Assembly: GCA_017481825.1 (NCBI GenBank) | Contig: JAFUOR010000006.1 | Span: 1-46,135 of the forward strand | Reading direction: 5' to 3' | DNA from: Clostridia bacterium | Lineage (GTDB): Bacteria; Bacillota; Clostridia; Christensenellales; Aristaeellaceae | DNA: 46,135 nt | Shown: positions 7,723 to 14,305 of the stretch, piece by piece | Layout of the letters: every line of letters starts with the position of its first letter | Position numbering within the stretch: position 1 is the first letter of the stretch | Notes under the pieces: generated by a model | Database searches by the model: none | Seen by the model: only the letters and a program-made list of their open reading frames with translations | What the model was told of the DNA's origin: nothing | Position numbers and translations under genes: made by a program

Positions 7723-8739
7723 ATGGAACGTACCCGTGTCGCCCATCGCTGGCGGCTTTCTTTTCTGGTTGCAGGCGCTCTGGCAGCCATTGTGCTCCTT
7801 CGACAGGTGCTGTGGGCTCTGATTGTGCAGCTGTGTGCAGGAGCACTGCTGATGCTGCTGGCGCTTCCCCTTTGCCGCATGCTGGAAAGGCGTCTGCCGC
7901 CCTCCCTGGCCTCGGCGCTGTCCCTGCTGTTGCTGGGCGCCATGACGGTGCTGGCGCTGATGCTCCTGATCCCGCCCATCGCCCGGCAGATGACGCAGCT
8001 CACCGCCGCCTTTCCTGATTTGCTGGAATGGGCGCAGGCCCAGTGGACGGCCATCAGCGGCTGGCTCTCGGGGCGCGGGGTCGATCTTTCCCCGATGAAG
8101 GAGCAGCTCTTCAGCCAGATCAGCAGCCAGGCCGCGCAGCTCCTCCCACGGGTGATGAGCGCCCTCACCAATGCGGTCTCCGGGCTGAGCAAGGTGCTGC
8201 TGGCGCCGCTTCTGGCCTTCTACCTTCTCAGGGACAGGAAGCGCATCGCCTCGATGCTCACGCTGCTTTTGCCGGTCAGGCACCGTGCGCAGGGCGTGCG
8301 CGCCGCGCGGGAGATGCGCCGGGAAGCCATCGCTTATCTGCGGGGACAGCTGCTGCTCTCCCTGTCCGTCGCCGCGCTGACTGCGGCAGGGCTGTTGCTG
8401 ACCGGCACGCCGGGCTGGCTGCTGCTGGGCGTGCTGATGGGCGTGATGGAGCTGGTGCCCTATGTCGGCCCGGTGATTGCCGGTGTGCCGGCTGTGCTGC
8501 TGTCCCTGCAAAACGGCCTCATGCCCGCCCTGTGGACGCTGGCGGTGCTGCTCCTCATCCAGCAGCTGGAGGGCGCAGTGCTTTCCCCCAGGCTGCTTTC
8601 AGGCGCCACGCGACTCCATCCCATGCTGGTGCTGCTGGCGATTTCCGCCGGAGGCATGGTGGGCGGCGCCATCGGCATGGTGGCGGTGATCCCGCTGGTG
8701 GTATCCCTGCGGGGAGCGCTGCGGGGCTGGCGGAATTAG
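7723..8739 (+). CDS. AI-2E family transporter (first copy)
   Basis: A 338-residue polytopic membrane protein. Two N-terminal helices (residues about 10-55), a helix pair near 62-85, a soluble segment (about 90-150), then four or five C-terminal helices. The signature LLGVLMGVMELVPYVGPVIAGVPAVLL is that of the AI-2E/PerM/TqsA family, and LSPRLLSGATRLHPMLVLLAI is the second family block. Family members export autoinducer-2, act as Na+/H+ antiporters, or are sporulation proteins (YtvI). Which one applies is unknown. It is the last gene of the PRC-barrel operon, with an AAGGAGG site. A paralogue lies at 17692-18870. Confidence 0.88.
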   Translation: MERTRVAHRWRLSFLVAGALAAIVLLRQVLWALIVQLCAGALLMLLALPLCRMLERRLPPSLASALSLLLLGAMTVLALMLLIPPIARQMTQLTAAFPDLLEWAQAQWTAISGWLSGRGVDLSPMKEQLFSQISSQAAQLLPRVMSALTNAVSGLSKVLLAPLLAFYLLRDRKRIASMLTLLLPVRHRAQGVRAAREMRREAIAYLRGQLLLSLSVAALTAAGLLLTGTPGWLLLGVLMGVMELVPYVGPVIAGVPAVLLSLQNGLMPALWTLAVLLLIQQLEGAVLSPRLLSGATRLHPMLVLLAISAGGMVGGAIGMVAVIPLVVSLRGALRGWRN

Positions 8740-8742
8740 CCC

Positions 8743-8772
8743 TTGCACACCAGGCCACAGGAATGGTATAAT
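8743..8772 (+). promoter_or_regulatory. Promoter of the RmlD-like gene
   Basis: TTGCAC, 18 bases, TATAAT. The upstream in-frame ATG at 8771 overlaps the -10 box, so the start at 8807 is the real one. Confidence 0.8.
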
Positions 8773-8806
8773 GCATCCCAGAAAACACATGCTGAGAGGT
8801 GCATCC

Positions 8807-9664
8807 ATGAAGATCATGGTCACAGGTGCCCGGGGATTGCTGGGGCAGGAGGTCATTCGCGCGCTACTGGAGCGGGGACATGCCTGTCTGGGCGTGTCCT
8901 CGGCAGACTTTGACCTGTGCGACGCAGCAGCCACGCGCCGGGCCGTATCAGACTGGCAGCCGGAGGCGATCATCCATTGCGCGGGCTACACGGCTGTGGA
9001 CCGGGCGGAAAGCGAGCCTGCCCGCTGCATGGTCGTCAACAGCCTGGGAACACTGAATCTCGTCCGCGCGGCATTGAGGGCAGACGCCAAGCTTCTCTAT
9101 GTCTCCACCGACTACGTTTTCGACGGCAGCGGCGATGCGCCCCGGGAAACCGGCGCGCCCACCGGCCCGCTGAATGTCTACGGTCTGTCCAAGCTCCAGG
9201 GCGAGGAGACCGTCCGCGCCCTGATGACGAAATTCTTCATCCTGCGCACCTCCTGGATGTTCGGTATGGGCGGCGGCAATTTTGTCCGCACGATGCTGTG
9301 CCTTGGCAGCGAACGACCTCGGGTGAATGTGGTGTGCGACCAGTTCGGCGCACCCACCTATGCGCCTGACCTGGCGCAGCTGATATGCCAGATCATCGAA
9401 AGCAGCCGCTACGGCGTCTACCACGGCACGAACGAGGGCTGCTGCTCCTTCGCGGAATTCGCCAATGCCATCATGCAGCAGGGCGGACGCCGATGCCAGG
9501 TGACGCCTATTCCCTCATCCGCCTATCCCTGCGCTGCCCGGCGGCCGCTCAACAGCAGGCTGAGCAAAAGGAGCCTCGATCTGGCAGGCTTCCGACGGCT
9601 GCCTCCCTGGGAGGACGCGCTGGCACGCTATCTGACCGAACTGAAAAACCACAACAAGCTGTGA
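8807..9664 (+). CDS. dTDP-4-dehydrorhamnose reductase-like (RmlD substrate-binding) SDR
   Basis: A 285-residue extended short-chain dehydrogenase. The Rossmann motif is MVTGARGLLGQEV, the substrate region has CAGYTAVDRAE (typical of RmlD), then STDYVFDG, and the catalytic YGLSK. RmlD reduces dTDP-4-dehydro-L-rhamnose with NAD(P)H, the last step to dTDP-rhamnose. Length and motifs match full-length RmlD. No other rml genes (rmlA, rmlB, rmlC) are nearby, so the sugar may differ or the pathway may be scattered. It is a single gene with its own promoter and a strong terminator; GAGAGGTG precedes the ATG. Confidence 0.88.
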   Translation: MKIMVTGARGLLGQEVIRALLERGHACLGVSSADFDLCDAAATRRAVSDWQPEAIIHCAGYTAVDRAESEPARCMVVNSLGTLNLVRAALRADAKLLYVSTDYVFDGSGDAPRETGAPTGPLNVYGLSKLQGEETVRALMTKFFILRTSWMFGMGGGNFVRTMLCLGSERPRVNVVCDQFGAPTYAPDLAQLICQIIESSRYGVYHGTNEGCCSFAEFANAIMQQGGRRCQVTPIPSSAYPCAARRPLNSRLSKRSLDLAGFRRLPPWEDALARYLTELKNHNKL

Positions 9665-9670
9665 ACCATG

Positions 9671-9706
9671 ACGGATTCCCGAATTCTTTGGGGAATCCGT
9701 TTTTTC
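9671..9706 (+). terminator. Intrinsic terminator of the RmlD-like gene
   Basis: Ten-bp perfect stem ACGGATTCCC/GGGAATCCGT followed by six T's. Confidence 0.9.
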
Positions 9707-9849
9707 GTTCTGTCGAAAATTTTCGGCCCTGTGCGTCGCGGCCTCCATGACGGCCAGATGACACAAATCAATCACCTCGAACATACACGAACATGGATGT
9801 TTATGCATTTATGCAGCATTCATACGCAGGATACAATGCGAAAAAATGA

Positions 9850-10044
9850 TTGTCCACAGGGCTATCCACACAAATCGCCAATGTGGACGAATCCTGTGGA
9901 TAACTTGTGGACAATGGGGATAACTCTGCACACACCCGCGATTTTCCGTGGTTTTTGCCTGTTGAAATTGTGGATAACCCTGTGGACACTGTGGATGAAT
10001 AGGTTCTTTGGCTGTGCATAACCAGTTTTTACAATTGTGAATAA
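9850..10044. other. Cluster of eleven DnaA-box-like 9-mers (candidate oriC or DnaA reservoir)
   Basis: Two perfect DnaA boxes (TGTGGATAA, the complement of TTATCCACA) lie at 9895-9903 and 9969-9977. One-mismatch boxes are at 9850 (TTGTCCACA), 9862 (CTATCCACA), 9906, 9915, 9990, 10013 and 10036. Two-mismatch boxes are at 9882 and 9981. The first two are on the plus strand and the rest point the other way. There is no credible gene from 9665 to 10200. The AT-richer flanks (around 9705-9725 and 10021-10150) could supply an unwinding element, but none is proven. No dnaA, dnaN or parAB is in view. mnmG, often near origins, is 12 kb away. Confidence 0.7.
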
Positions 10045-10200
10045 GCATACCTGCACAGCCTGCCCGCAGCCCAAAAGCCGTAAAAAACGGCATTTTCCGC
10101 TTCGCATTCGTTATGCATATATGTGTATACAGATGTTCTCTATCGTCAGTTGTAATTGCGCTGCCGCGCGCATAGGCTTTGCCAAACGGAGGTGTATCCT

Positions 10201-10995
10201 ATGGCAGACAAGCATCGTCCCATCGTGCCGCCGCACAAGGCAGAACGCTACCTGACCCTCGCCGTAGGGCTGCTGGTGCTCATCGGCGGCCTGTTAGCGG
10301 TTGCCGCATGGCGCAAGGAAGCCACATCCCCCGCGCCCCACACTCATGAGACGCCCGCTCCGACCCTCACGCCCGCCCCCATCGGCCCGCTTTCTGGCCT
10401 GACCATTCTGGTGGATCCTGGCCACGGTGGCTATGACGGCGGCGCGCGCTGCCGTGACTCCGGCATCTGGGAGAAGCATCTCAACCTCGCCGTTGCCCTG
10501 GAGGTTGAAAAAAGCCTCGTCCAGCGCGGCGCATCGGTCATCATGACCCGCCGCACGGACGAGGACTTATGTGAGGAAGACCGCCCTGCCGCCCTCACCA
10601 AGAAGCGCCAGGACATGCAGAACCGCGTCGCCATGGCGGTAGACGGGAATGCCCACATGGTGCTGTCCATCCATATGAACGAATACCGCAGCCGGGCTGA
10701 ATCCGGGCCCCAGGTATTCTACCGCGAGGGCAGCTCCGCCTCCCGCCTCCTTGCCGGATGCATACAGAGTTCCCTCATCAGCGGCCTCTCCCCCAGGAAG
10801 GAGCGCGTCGCCATGGCCGGCGACTACTTCATCCTGCAGCTGGAGGTACCTTCGGTCCTGATCGAATGCGGCTTCATCTCCAACGCCGCAGAGGAAAAGC
10901 TGCTGCTCTCCCATGACTATCAGGCGCGCCTGGGCGAAGCCATCGCTGGCGGCGTGGAGGAGTACCTACGCCTCGATGCCATTGGCGCGCAGTGA
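10201..10995 (+). CDS. cwlD: N-acetylmuramoyl-L-alanine amidase, CwlD-like
   Basis: A 264-residue membrane-anchored peptidoglycan amidase. A single N-terminal helix (LTLAVGLLVLIGGLLAVAAW) is followed by a Pro/Thr-rich linker and an Amidase_3 domain. The zinc-site motifs are LVDPGHGGYDGGA (His), the Glu in IWEKHLNLAVA, and LSIHMNE (second His); the catalytic Glu is in VLIECGFISN. It cleaves between muramic acid and the stem peptide. CwlD makes muramic-delta-lactam in the spore cortex, and the size and single anchor fit; a vegetative amidase is possible. Start 10201 follows CGGAGG. The 3' end overlaps convergent rluD by 30 bases. It begins 156 bases after the DnaA-box cluster. Confidence 0.85.
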   Translation: MADKHRPIVPPHKAERYLTLAVGLLVLIGGLLAVAAWRKEATSPAPHTHETPAPTLTPAPIGPLSGLTILVDPGHGGYDGGARCRDSGIWEKHLNLAVALEVEKSLVQRGASVIMTRRTDEDLCEEDRPAALTKKRQDMQNRVAMAVDGNAHMVLSIHMNEYRSRAESGPQVFYREGSSASRLLAGCIQSSLISGLSPRKERVAMAGDYFILQLEVPSVLIECGFISNAAEEKLLLSHDYQARLGEAIAGGVEEYLRLDAIGAQ

Positions 10996-11871
10996 TTTCA
11001 CAAATTCCGCCGGCAGCTCCGCCGTGAAGGTCATGCGTTCCCCCTTCGTGGGGTGGGTGAAGGTCAGGCTGTAGGCATGGAGCATCAGCCGGGCAACCTT
11101 CGCCCCTTTGGCGCTGCCATAGATGGGATCGCCGCACACGGGATGGCCGATATGACGCATGTGCACGCGAATTTGATGCGTGCGCCCTGTGAGGATATGC
11201 ACGTCCAGCAGCGACACGCCCCTGCCGCGCTCCAGCACCGTCCACTCGGTGGTGGCCTCGCGCCCCTCTTCGTCCACAGCCATTTTCTTGCGATCCTTCT
11301 TGCTGCGGGCGATGGCGGCCTCAATGCGTCCGCTGTCCTCGCGGATGACGCCCTCCACCAGCGCACGGTAGTGCTTCTCCATCGAACGCTCGCTGAGCTG
11401 AGTGCTCAGAGCCAGCTGGGAGGCGTCGTTCTTCGCCACCAGCAGAAGGCCGCTGGTATCCTTGTCAAGGCGGTGCACGATGCCCGGACGCAGCTCGCCG
11501 CCGATGCCGCCCAGGCTGTCCAGATGGTGCAGAAGCGCGTTGACCAGCGTACCATCCTCATTTCCTGCCGCCGGATGCACCACCATGCCGCAGGGCTTGA
11601 CCACCACGGCAAGATCCGCATCCTCATGCAGGATGGTAAGGGGGATATCCTGCGCCTCAGGCGCGGCGGGCTTGGGCGCGGGAATCGTGAGAACCACCGT
11701 CTGGCCTGCCCGCGGCTTCGCACCGGCCTTCTTTTGAGGAACGCCATCCACAGTGACAAGGCCCTCCTCCATCAGGGACGCAATGCGACTGCGGGTCAAA
11801 CCTGAGGCCTCCGCCAGCTGCACATCCAATCGGCGTCCGTCCGCCGGCAATGTCATCTCATGTGCTTCCAT
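10966..11871 (-). CDS. rluD: RluA-family 23S rRNA pseudouridine synthase (RluD-like)
   Basis: A 301-residue RNA pseudouridine synthase. The N-terminal S4 RNA-binding domain (LDVQLAEASGLTRSRIASLM) is followed by the catalytic domain with HRLDKDTSGLLLVAKND, in which the Asp is the nucleophile. The C-terminal block GRTHQIRVHMRHIGHPV is also present. RluD modifies helix 69 of 23S rRNA in E. coli; the exact target here is inferred. The ATG, after GGAG, overlaps the end of lspA by 14 bases, the classical lspA-rluD pair of Bacillota. It is convergent with cwlD. Confidence 0.93.
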   Translation of the reverse strand: MEAHEMTLPADGRRLDVQLAEASGLTRSRIASLMEEGLVTVDGVPQKKAGAKPRAGQTVVLTIPAPKPAAPEAQDIPLTILHEDADLAVVVKPCGMVVHPAAGNEDGTLVNALLHHLDSLGGIGGELRPGIVHRLDKDTSGLLLVAKNDASQLALSTQLSERSMEKHYRALVEGVIREDSGRIEAAIARSKKDRKKMAVDEEGREATTEWTVLERGRGVSLLDVHILTGRTHQIRVHMRHIGHPVCGDPIYGSAKGAKVARLMLHAYSLTFTHPTKGERMTFTAELPAEFVKSLRANGIEA

Positions 11872-12316
11872 CTTTTTCTCTCCAATCCTCTGTAAAAAAC
11901 AGCAGCGATATCGCCATCAGCACCGCACCTGCCGTCAGGGCTGCATCTGCCACATTGAAGACGGCGAAATCAAAAAGCAGCACCTCAAACATATCAATCA
12001 CATAGCCCTGCATAAGCCGGTCGATCATATTGCCTGCCGCGCCGCCCAGCATCAGCATCGCCGCCATGCGGGACAGCATCCCCAGGCGGTAGCGGCGCAG
12101 CACCAGCCAGCCAATCAGGATACACAGCCCCGACAGGATTCCCAGCAGCCACGGCATCCCGCTGAGCAAACTGAAAGCCATTCCGGTATTCTCCGCATAG
12201 GTCAGCCGCAGCACCCCGGGGATCAGCGTCACACTGCCCGTCAAACCGACGCACAGCCGCTTCACCACCTGATCCGCCGCGACCACCACCGCCGCCAGCC
12301 AGTACCATTTTCGCAT
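11858..12316 (-). CDS. lspA: Lipoprotein signal peptidase (signal peptidase II)
   Basis: A 152-residue, four-helix membrane aspartyl protease that removes the signal peptide of diacylglyceryl-modified prolipoproteins. The catalytic aspartates lie in GNMIDRL and FNVADAAL, and the conserved YAENTGMAFSLL block (family N-x-G-x-A/S-F) is present. Length is typical. It starts three bases after the DUF5665 gene stop and overlaps rluD, so the three form one minus-strand operon. Confidence 0.96.
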   Translation of the reverse strand: MRKWYWLAAVVVAADQVVKRLCVGLTGSVTLIPGVLRLTYAENTGMAFSLLSGMPWLLGILSGLCILIGWLVLRRYRLGMLSRMAAMLMLGGAAGNMIDRLMQGYVIDMFEVLLFDFAVFNVADAALTAGAVLMAISLLFFTEDWREKDGST

Positions 12317-12319
12317 CCT

Positions 12320-12604
12320 TTACTCCAATCTGCGCTGCACCAGGCTCACAATCTCCGCCAGGAAATCCCCGATTACCGGGAGATTCCGCTGCGCCAACCC
12401 CTGCAGCAGCCACACAAGCACCGCACCAAGAATCGTGAAGCCGATGGCCGATCCCACCCCCCGCAGAATCCCGGCCACAAACTGCGTCCGATAAAACCGC
12501 CTCCGGTCCTCCAGATAGCTGATATACTCCGGCAGCCGCAACCGCTCCAGCGCAAACAGGTGCTCATCCATCTTGTTCGCCATCCATGCCGCCCATTCCT
12601 TCAT
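12320..12604 (-). CDS. DUF5665 family membrane protein
   Basis: A 94-residue protein. A helical N-terminus (MANKMDEHLFALERLRLPEY) is followed by a hydrophobic segment (FVAGILRGVGSAIGFTILGA and onward) and the conserved end NLPVIGDFLAEIVSLVQ. This pattern matches DUF5665, which is conserved in Clostridia and Negativicutes and has unknown function. The start at 12604 is chosen because it follows an AGGAGGG site. The frame extends 84 codons upstream, but that part crosses a repeat and a plus-strand promoter and does not look like protein. Confidence 0.85.
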   Translation of the reverse strand: MKEWAAWMANKMDEHLFALERLRLPEYISYLEDRRRFYRTQFVAGILRGVGSAIGFTILGAVLVWLLQGLAQRNLPVIGDFLAEIVSLVQRRLE

Positions 12605-12839
12605 ATCCCGCGCCCTCCTTTTCTCAGGATGGGCATTTTTGTTGTGGTGTATACCAGGGGCGGCCGCCCTTCTGATGTAGTGAGAGACGTCCCCCTTCTG
12701 CGGAGGGGCACGGGAGTTACTGGATACTAAAAACCTTCCTGTCACCGGGACTCCCGGTTCTGGGGAAGGTGTCGCCACGCTTGCGCGGTGACGGATGAGG
12801 TTCCCCCGCGTCCGCAGGCACGACCCTGCCACCAGCCTC
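12605..12839. other. Intergenic region with REP-like repeat
   Basis: No gene. It contains several palindromic GC-rich stretches, including GGGGAAGGTGTCGCC and GACGGATGAGG (12761-12808), described under repeats. The outward promoter of the sigma gene begins at 12840. Confidence 0.5.
12741..12815. repeat. REP-like palindromic repeat, copy 1
   Basis: Core: CCGGGACTCCCGG hairpin, then GGGGAAGGTGTCGCC, an inverted pair CGC..GCG, and GACGGATGAGG. The block GGGGAAGG-x-TCGCC-x-GACGGATGA recurs at 36663-36735. Similar short repeats are common between genes in gut Clostridia. Confidence 0.5.
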
Positions 12840-12868
12840 TTGCACCCACACTTCATCCACGCTACAAT
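12840..12868 (+). promoter_or_regulatory. Promoter of the ECF sigma factor operon
   Basis: TTGCAC, 17 bases, TACAAT, 96 bases before the start codon. In the leader, the near-palindrome GTAAAGCGTTTTAC (12928-12941) could be an operator or part of a second, ECF-type promoter. Confidence 0.6.
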
Positions 12869-12963
12869 ATAGAAAGAAATTCAATCCCCACGGAACCTGC
12901 GGGCATCTTCCTCCATCTATAAGGTGTAAAGCGTTTTACTTCAGCCCCAAGGGAGGCCTTCCT

Positions 12964-13440
12964 ATGACCAATGAAGCATTCGCCGAGCGCATCATCGCGA
13001 TGCAGCCGACACTCTACCGGGTGTCATGCAGCCTTCTGCGCCAGGCCTGTGACCGGGAGGATGCCGTGCAGAGCTGCATCATGCATGCCTGGCAGAAACG
13101 CCATCTGCTGCGGGACGAAAGCAAGCTGCAGGCCTGGGTCACACGCATCCTCATCAACGAGAGCTACGCTATCCTCCGCAGAAGCAGACGGGAAACGCCC
13201 ATCGAGAGCATCCCGGATACGCCTGCGCCACCCAGCGCCGATCCCGACTTGTACCGTTTCTTCACGGGCCTGACGGAAAAGCTTCGCCTGCCCATGGTGC
13301 TGCACTATGTCGAGGGCTATGATGTGCGGGAAATTGCGGCGATCCTGCGCATCCCCCAGGGAACCGTCAAAACCCGCCTGATGCGTGGACGCGAAAAGAT
13401 GAAGCAGGCAGAATACTTTCAGGAGGTGCAGGATCTGTGA
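12964..13440 (+). CDS. ECF RNA polymerase sigma factor (sigma-70 family)
   Basis: A 158-residue group 4 sigma factor. Region 2 runs from residue 10 to about 75 (YRVSCSLLRQACDREDAVQSCIMHAW and ILINESYAILRRSRR). Region 4 is near 105-150, with LPMVLHYVEGYDVREIAAIL and the recognition helix IPQGTVKTRLMRGREKM. Region 1.1 and region 3 are absent, as expected for the ECF class. A strong GGGAGG site precedes the ATG. Its stop overlaps the GTG start of the DUF4179 gene (GTGA), so the two are coupled, typical of a sigma/anti-sigma pair. Confidence 0.94.
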   Translation: MTNEAFAERIIAMQPTLYRVSCSLLRQACDREDAVQSCIMHAWQKRHLLRDESKLQAWVTRILINESYAILRRSRRETPIESIPDTPAPPSADPDLYRFFTGLTEKLRLPMVLHYVEGYDVREIAAILRIPQGTVKTRLMRGREKMKQAEYFQEVQDL

Positions 13441-14258
13441 AGCAATTGCAGGATATCGACTTTACCAAAGCCTTCGGCGACGTGCCGGAATCCTTCGCCG
13501 CCCGCGTGCAGTATGCCCTGCGCTGCACCGAAAAGGAGGAAAACGCTGTCCGCCGCAAGCCCCTGTATACCATCGCCATCGTCGTGCTGCTGCTGATGCT
13601 GGCAACAACGGCTGTAGCCGCAGTGCTGTCCAGAACCATTGAACGCTTTGGCGTTGAGTATGGCGGCTCATTCAAAACCCATCTGGAGCAGGGCGTCCTT
13701 GCTCCAGGCGGACAGACCACCGAGTTCAACGGCATAGTCTTTTCCCTGGATGACTTTGTCATCACAACCCGCACCCATGAGGAAAGCCCGCAGCCGGCCC
13801 TAAACTTTTATGCAACTGCTGTCATTTCTCCCAAGGAAGGCGAAAACATCGTGCTGATGGCCTGGGATGAATACACCGTTCACGATCCCGCTGGTTACGC
13901 GCTGTTCTATGGCAGCAAGTACCCAACACCTCCGGCTGGCGCTCCCACCTACGCAGAAATAGCCGCAGAGAATGGCGCGGTGATCCGCAGAGTCTCCTGC
14001 ATTGCCAACGGCGTGCTGGACGAAAACGGCGATATCTACCCCGGCGTCGTCGGTTCTGCTCTCATCCCGCAAACGGATGGCACGGTGCTGGTCTTTATCG
14101 AAATAGTTCCTGAAATCGCCTTCAGCTCTGTGCAGGACAGCTACCAGCTCAGCCTGTGGCTCGGCTGTCAGGACATGGATCAGGAAGGCCTCCCCATCGA
14201 GGACAGCCGCATCAGCATGGACTGGGTAATCACCGTGAGTCCCAGCGCCGGGGAATAA
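13437..14258 (+). CDS. DUF4179-type transmembrane protein, probable anti-sigma factor
   Basis: A 273-residue protein with a GTG start overlapping the sigma-factor stop. A cytoplasmic stretch of about 40 residues (QDIDFTKAFGDVPESFAARV) is followed by one membrane helix (LYTIAIVVLLLMLATTAVAAV) and an extracytoplasmic beta-rich domain. This is the layout of DUF4179 proteins encoded with ECF sigma factors in Bacillota, which are thought to hold the sigma factor until a signal arrives. No zinc-binding anti-sigma motif (HxxxCxxC) is seen, so the binding mode is of the DUF4179 kind. The signal is unknown. Confidence 0.75.
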   Translation: MKQLQDIDFTKAFGDVPESFAARVQYALRCTEKEENAVRRKPLYTIAIVVLLLMLATTAVAAVLSRTIERFGVEYGGSFKTHLEQGVLAPGGQTTEFNGIVFSLDDFVITTRTHEESPQPALNFYATAVISPKEGENIVLMAWDEYTVHDPAGYALFYGSKYPTPPAGAPTYAEIAAENGAVIRRVSCIANGVLDENGDIYPGVVGSALIPQTDGTVLVFIEIVPEIAFSSVQDSYQLSLWLGCQDMDQEGLPIEDSRISMDWVITVSPSAGE

Positions 14259-14272
14259 TCTGATACACAAAG

Positions 14273-14299
14273 GCGGCTTCCCTTCATCAGGGAAGCCGC
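14273..14299. terminator. Bidirectional terminator
   Basis: An 11-bp perfect stem GCGGCTTCCCT/AGGGAAGCCGC lies between the convergent stops at 14258 and 14306. The T-tract is poor on both sides. Confidence 0.6.
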
Positions 14300-14305
14300 T
14301 TGATA

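Noticed and set aside
12605-12856. N-terminal extension of the DUF5665 frame
   Set aside because: It translates a REP-like repeat and overlaps the opposite-strand sigma-factor promoter; the strong ribosome-binding site is at the shorter start.
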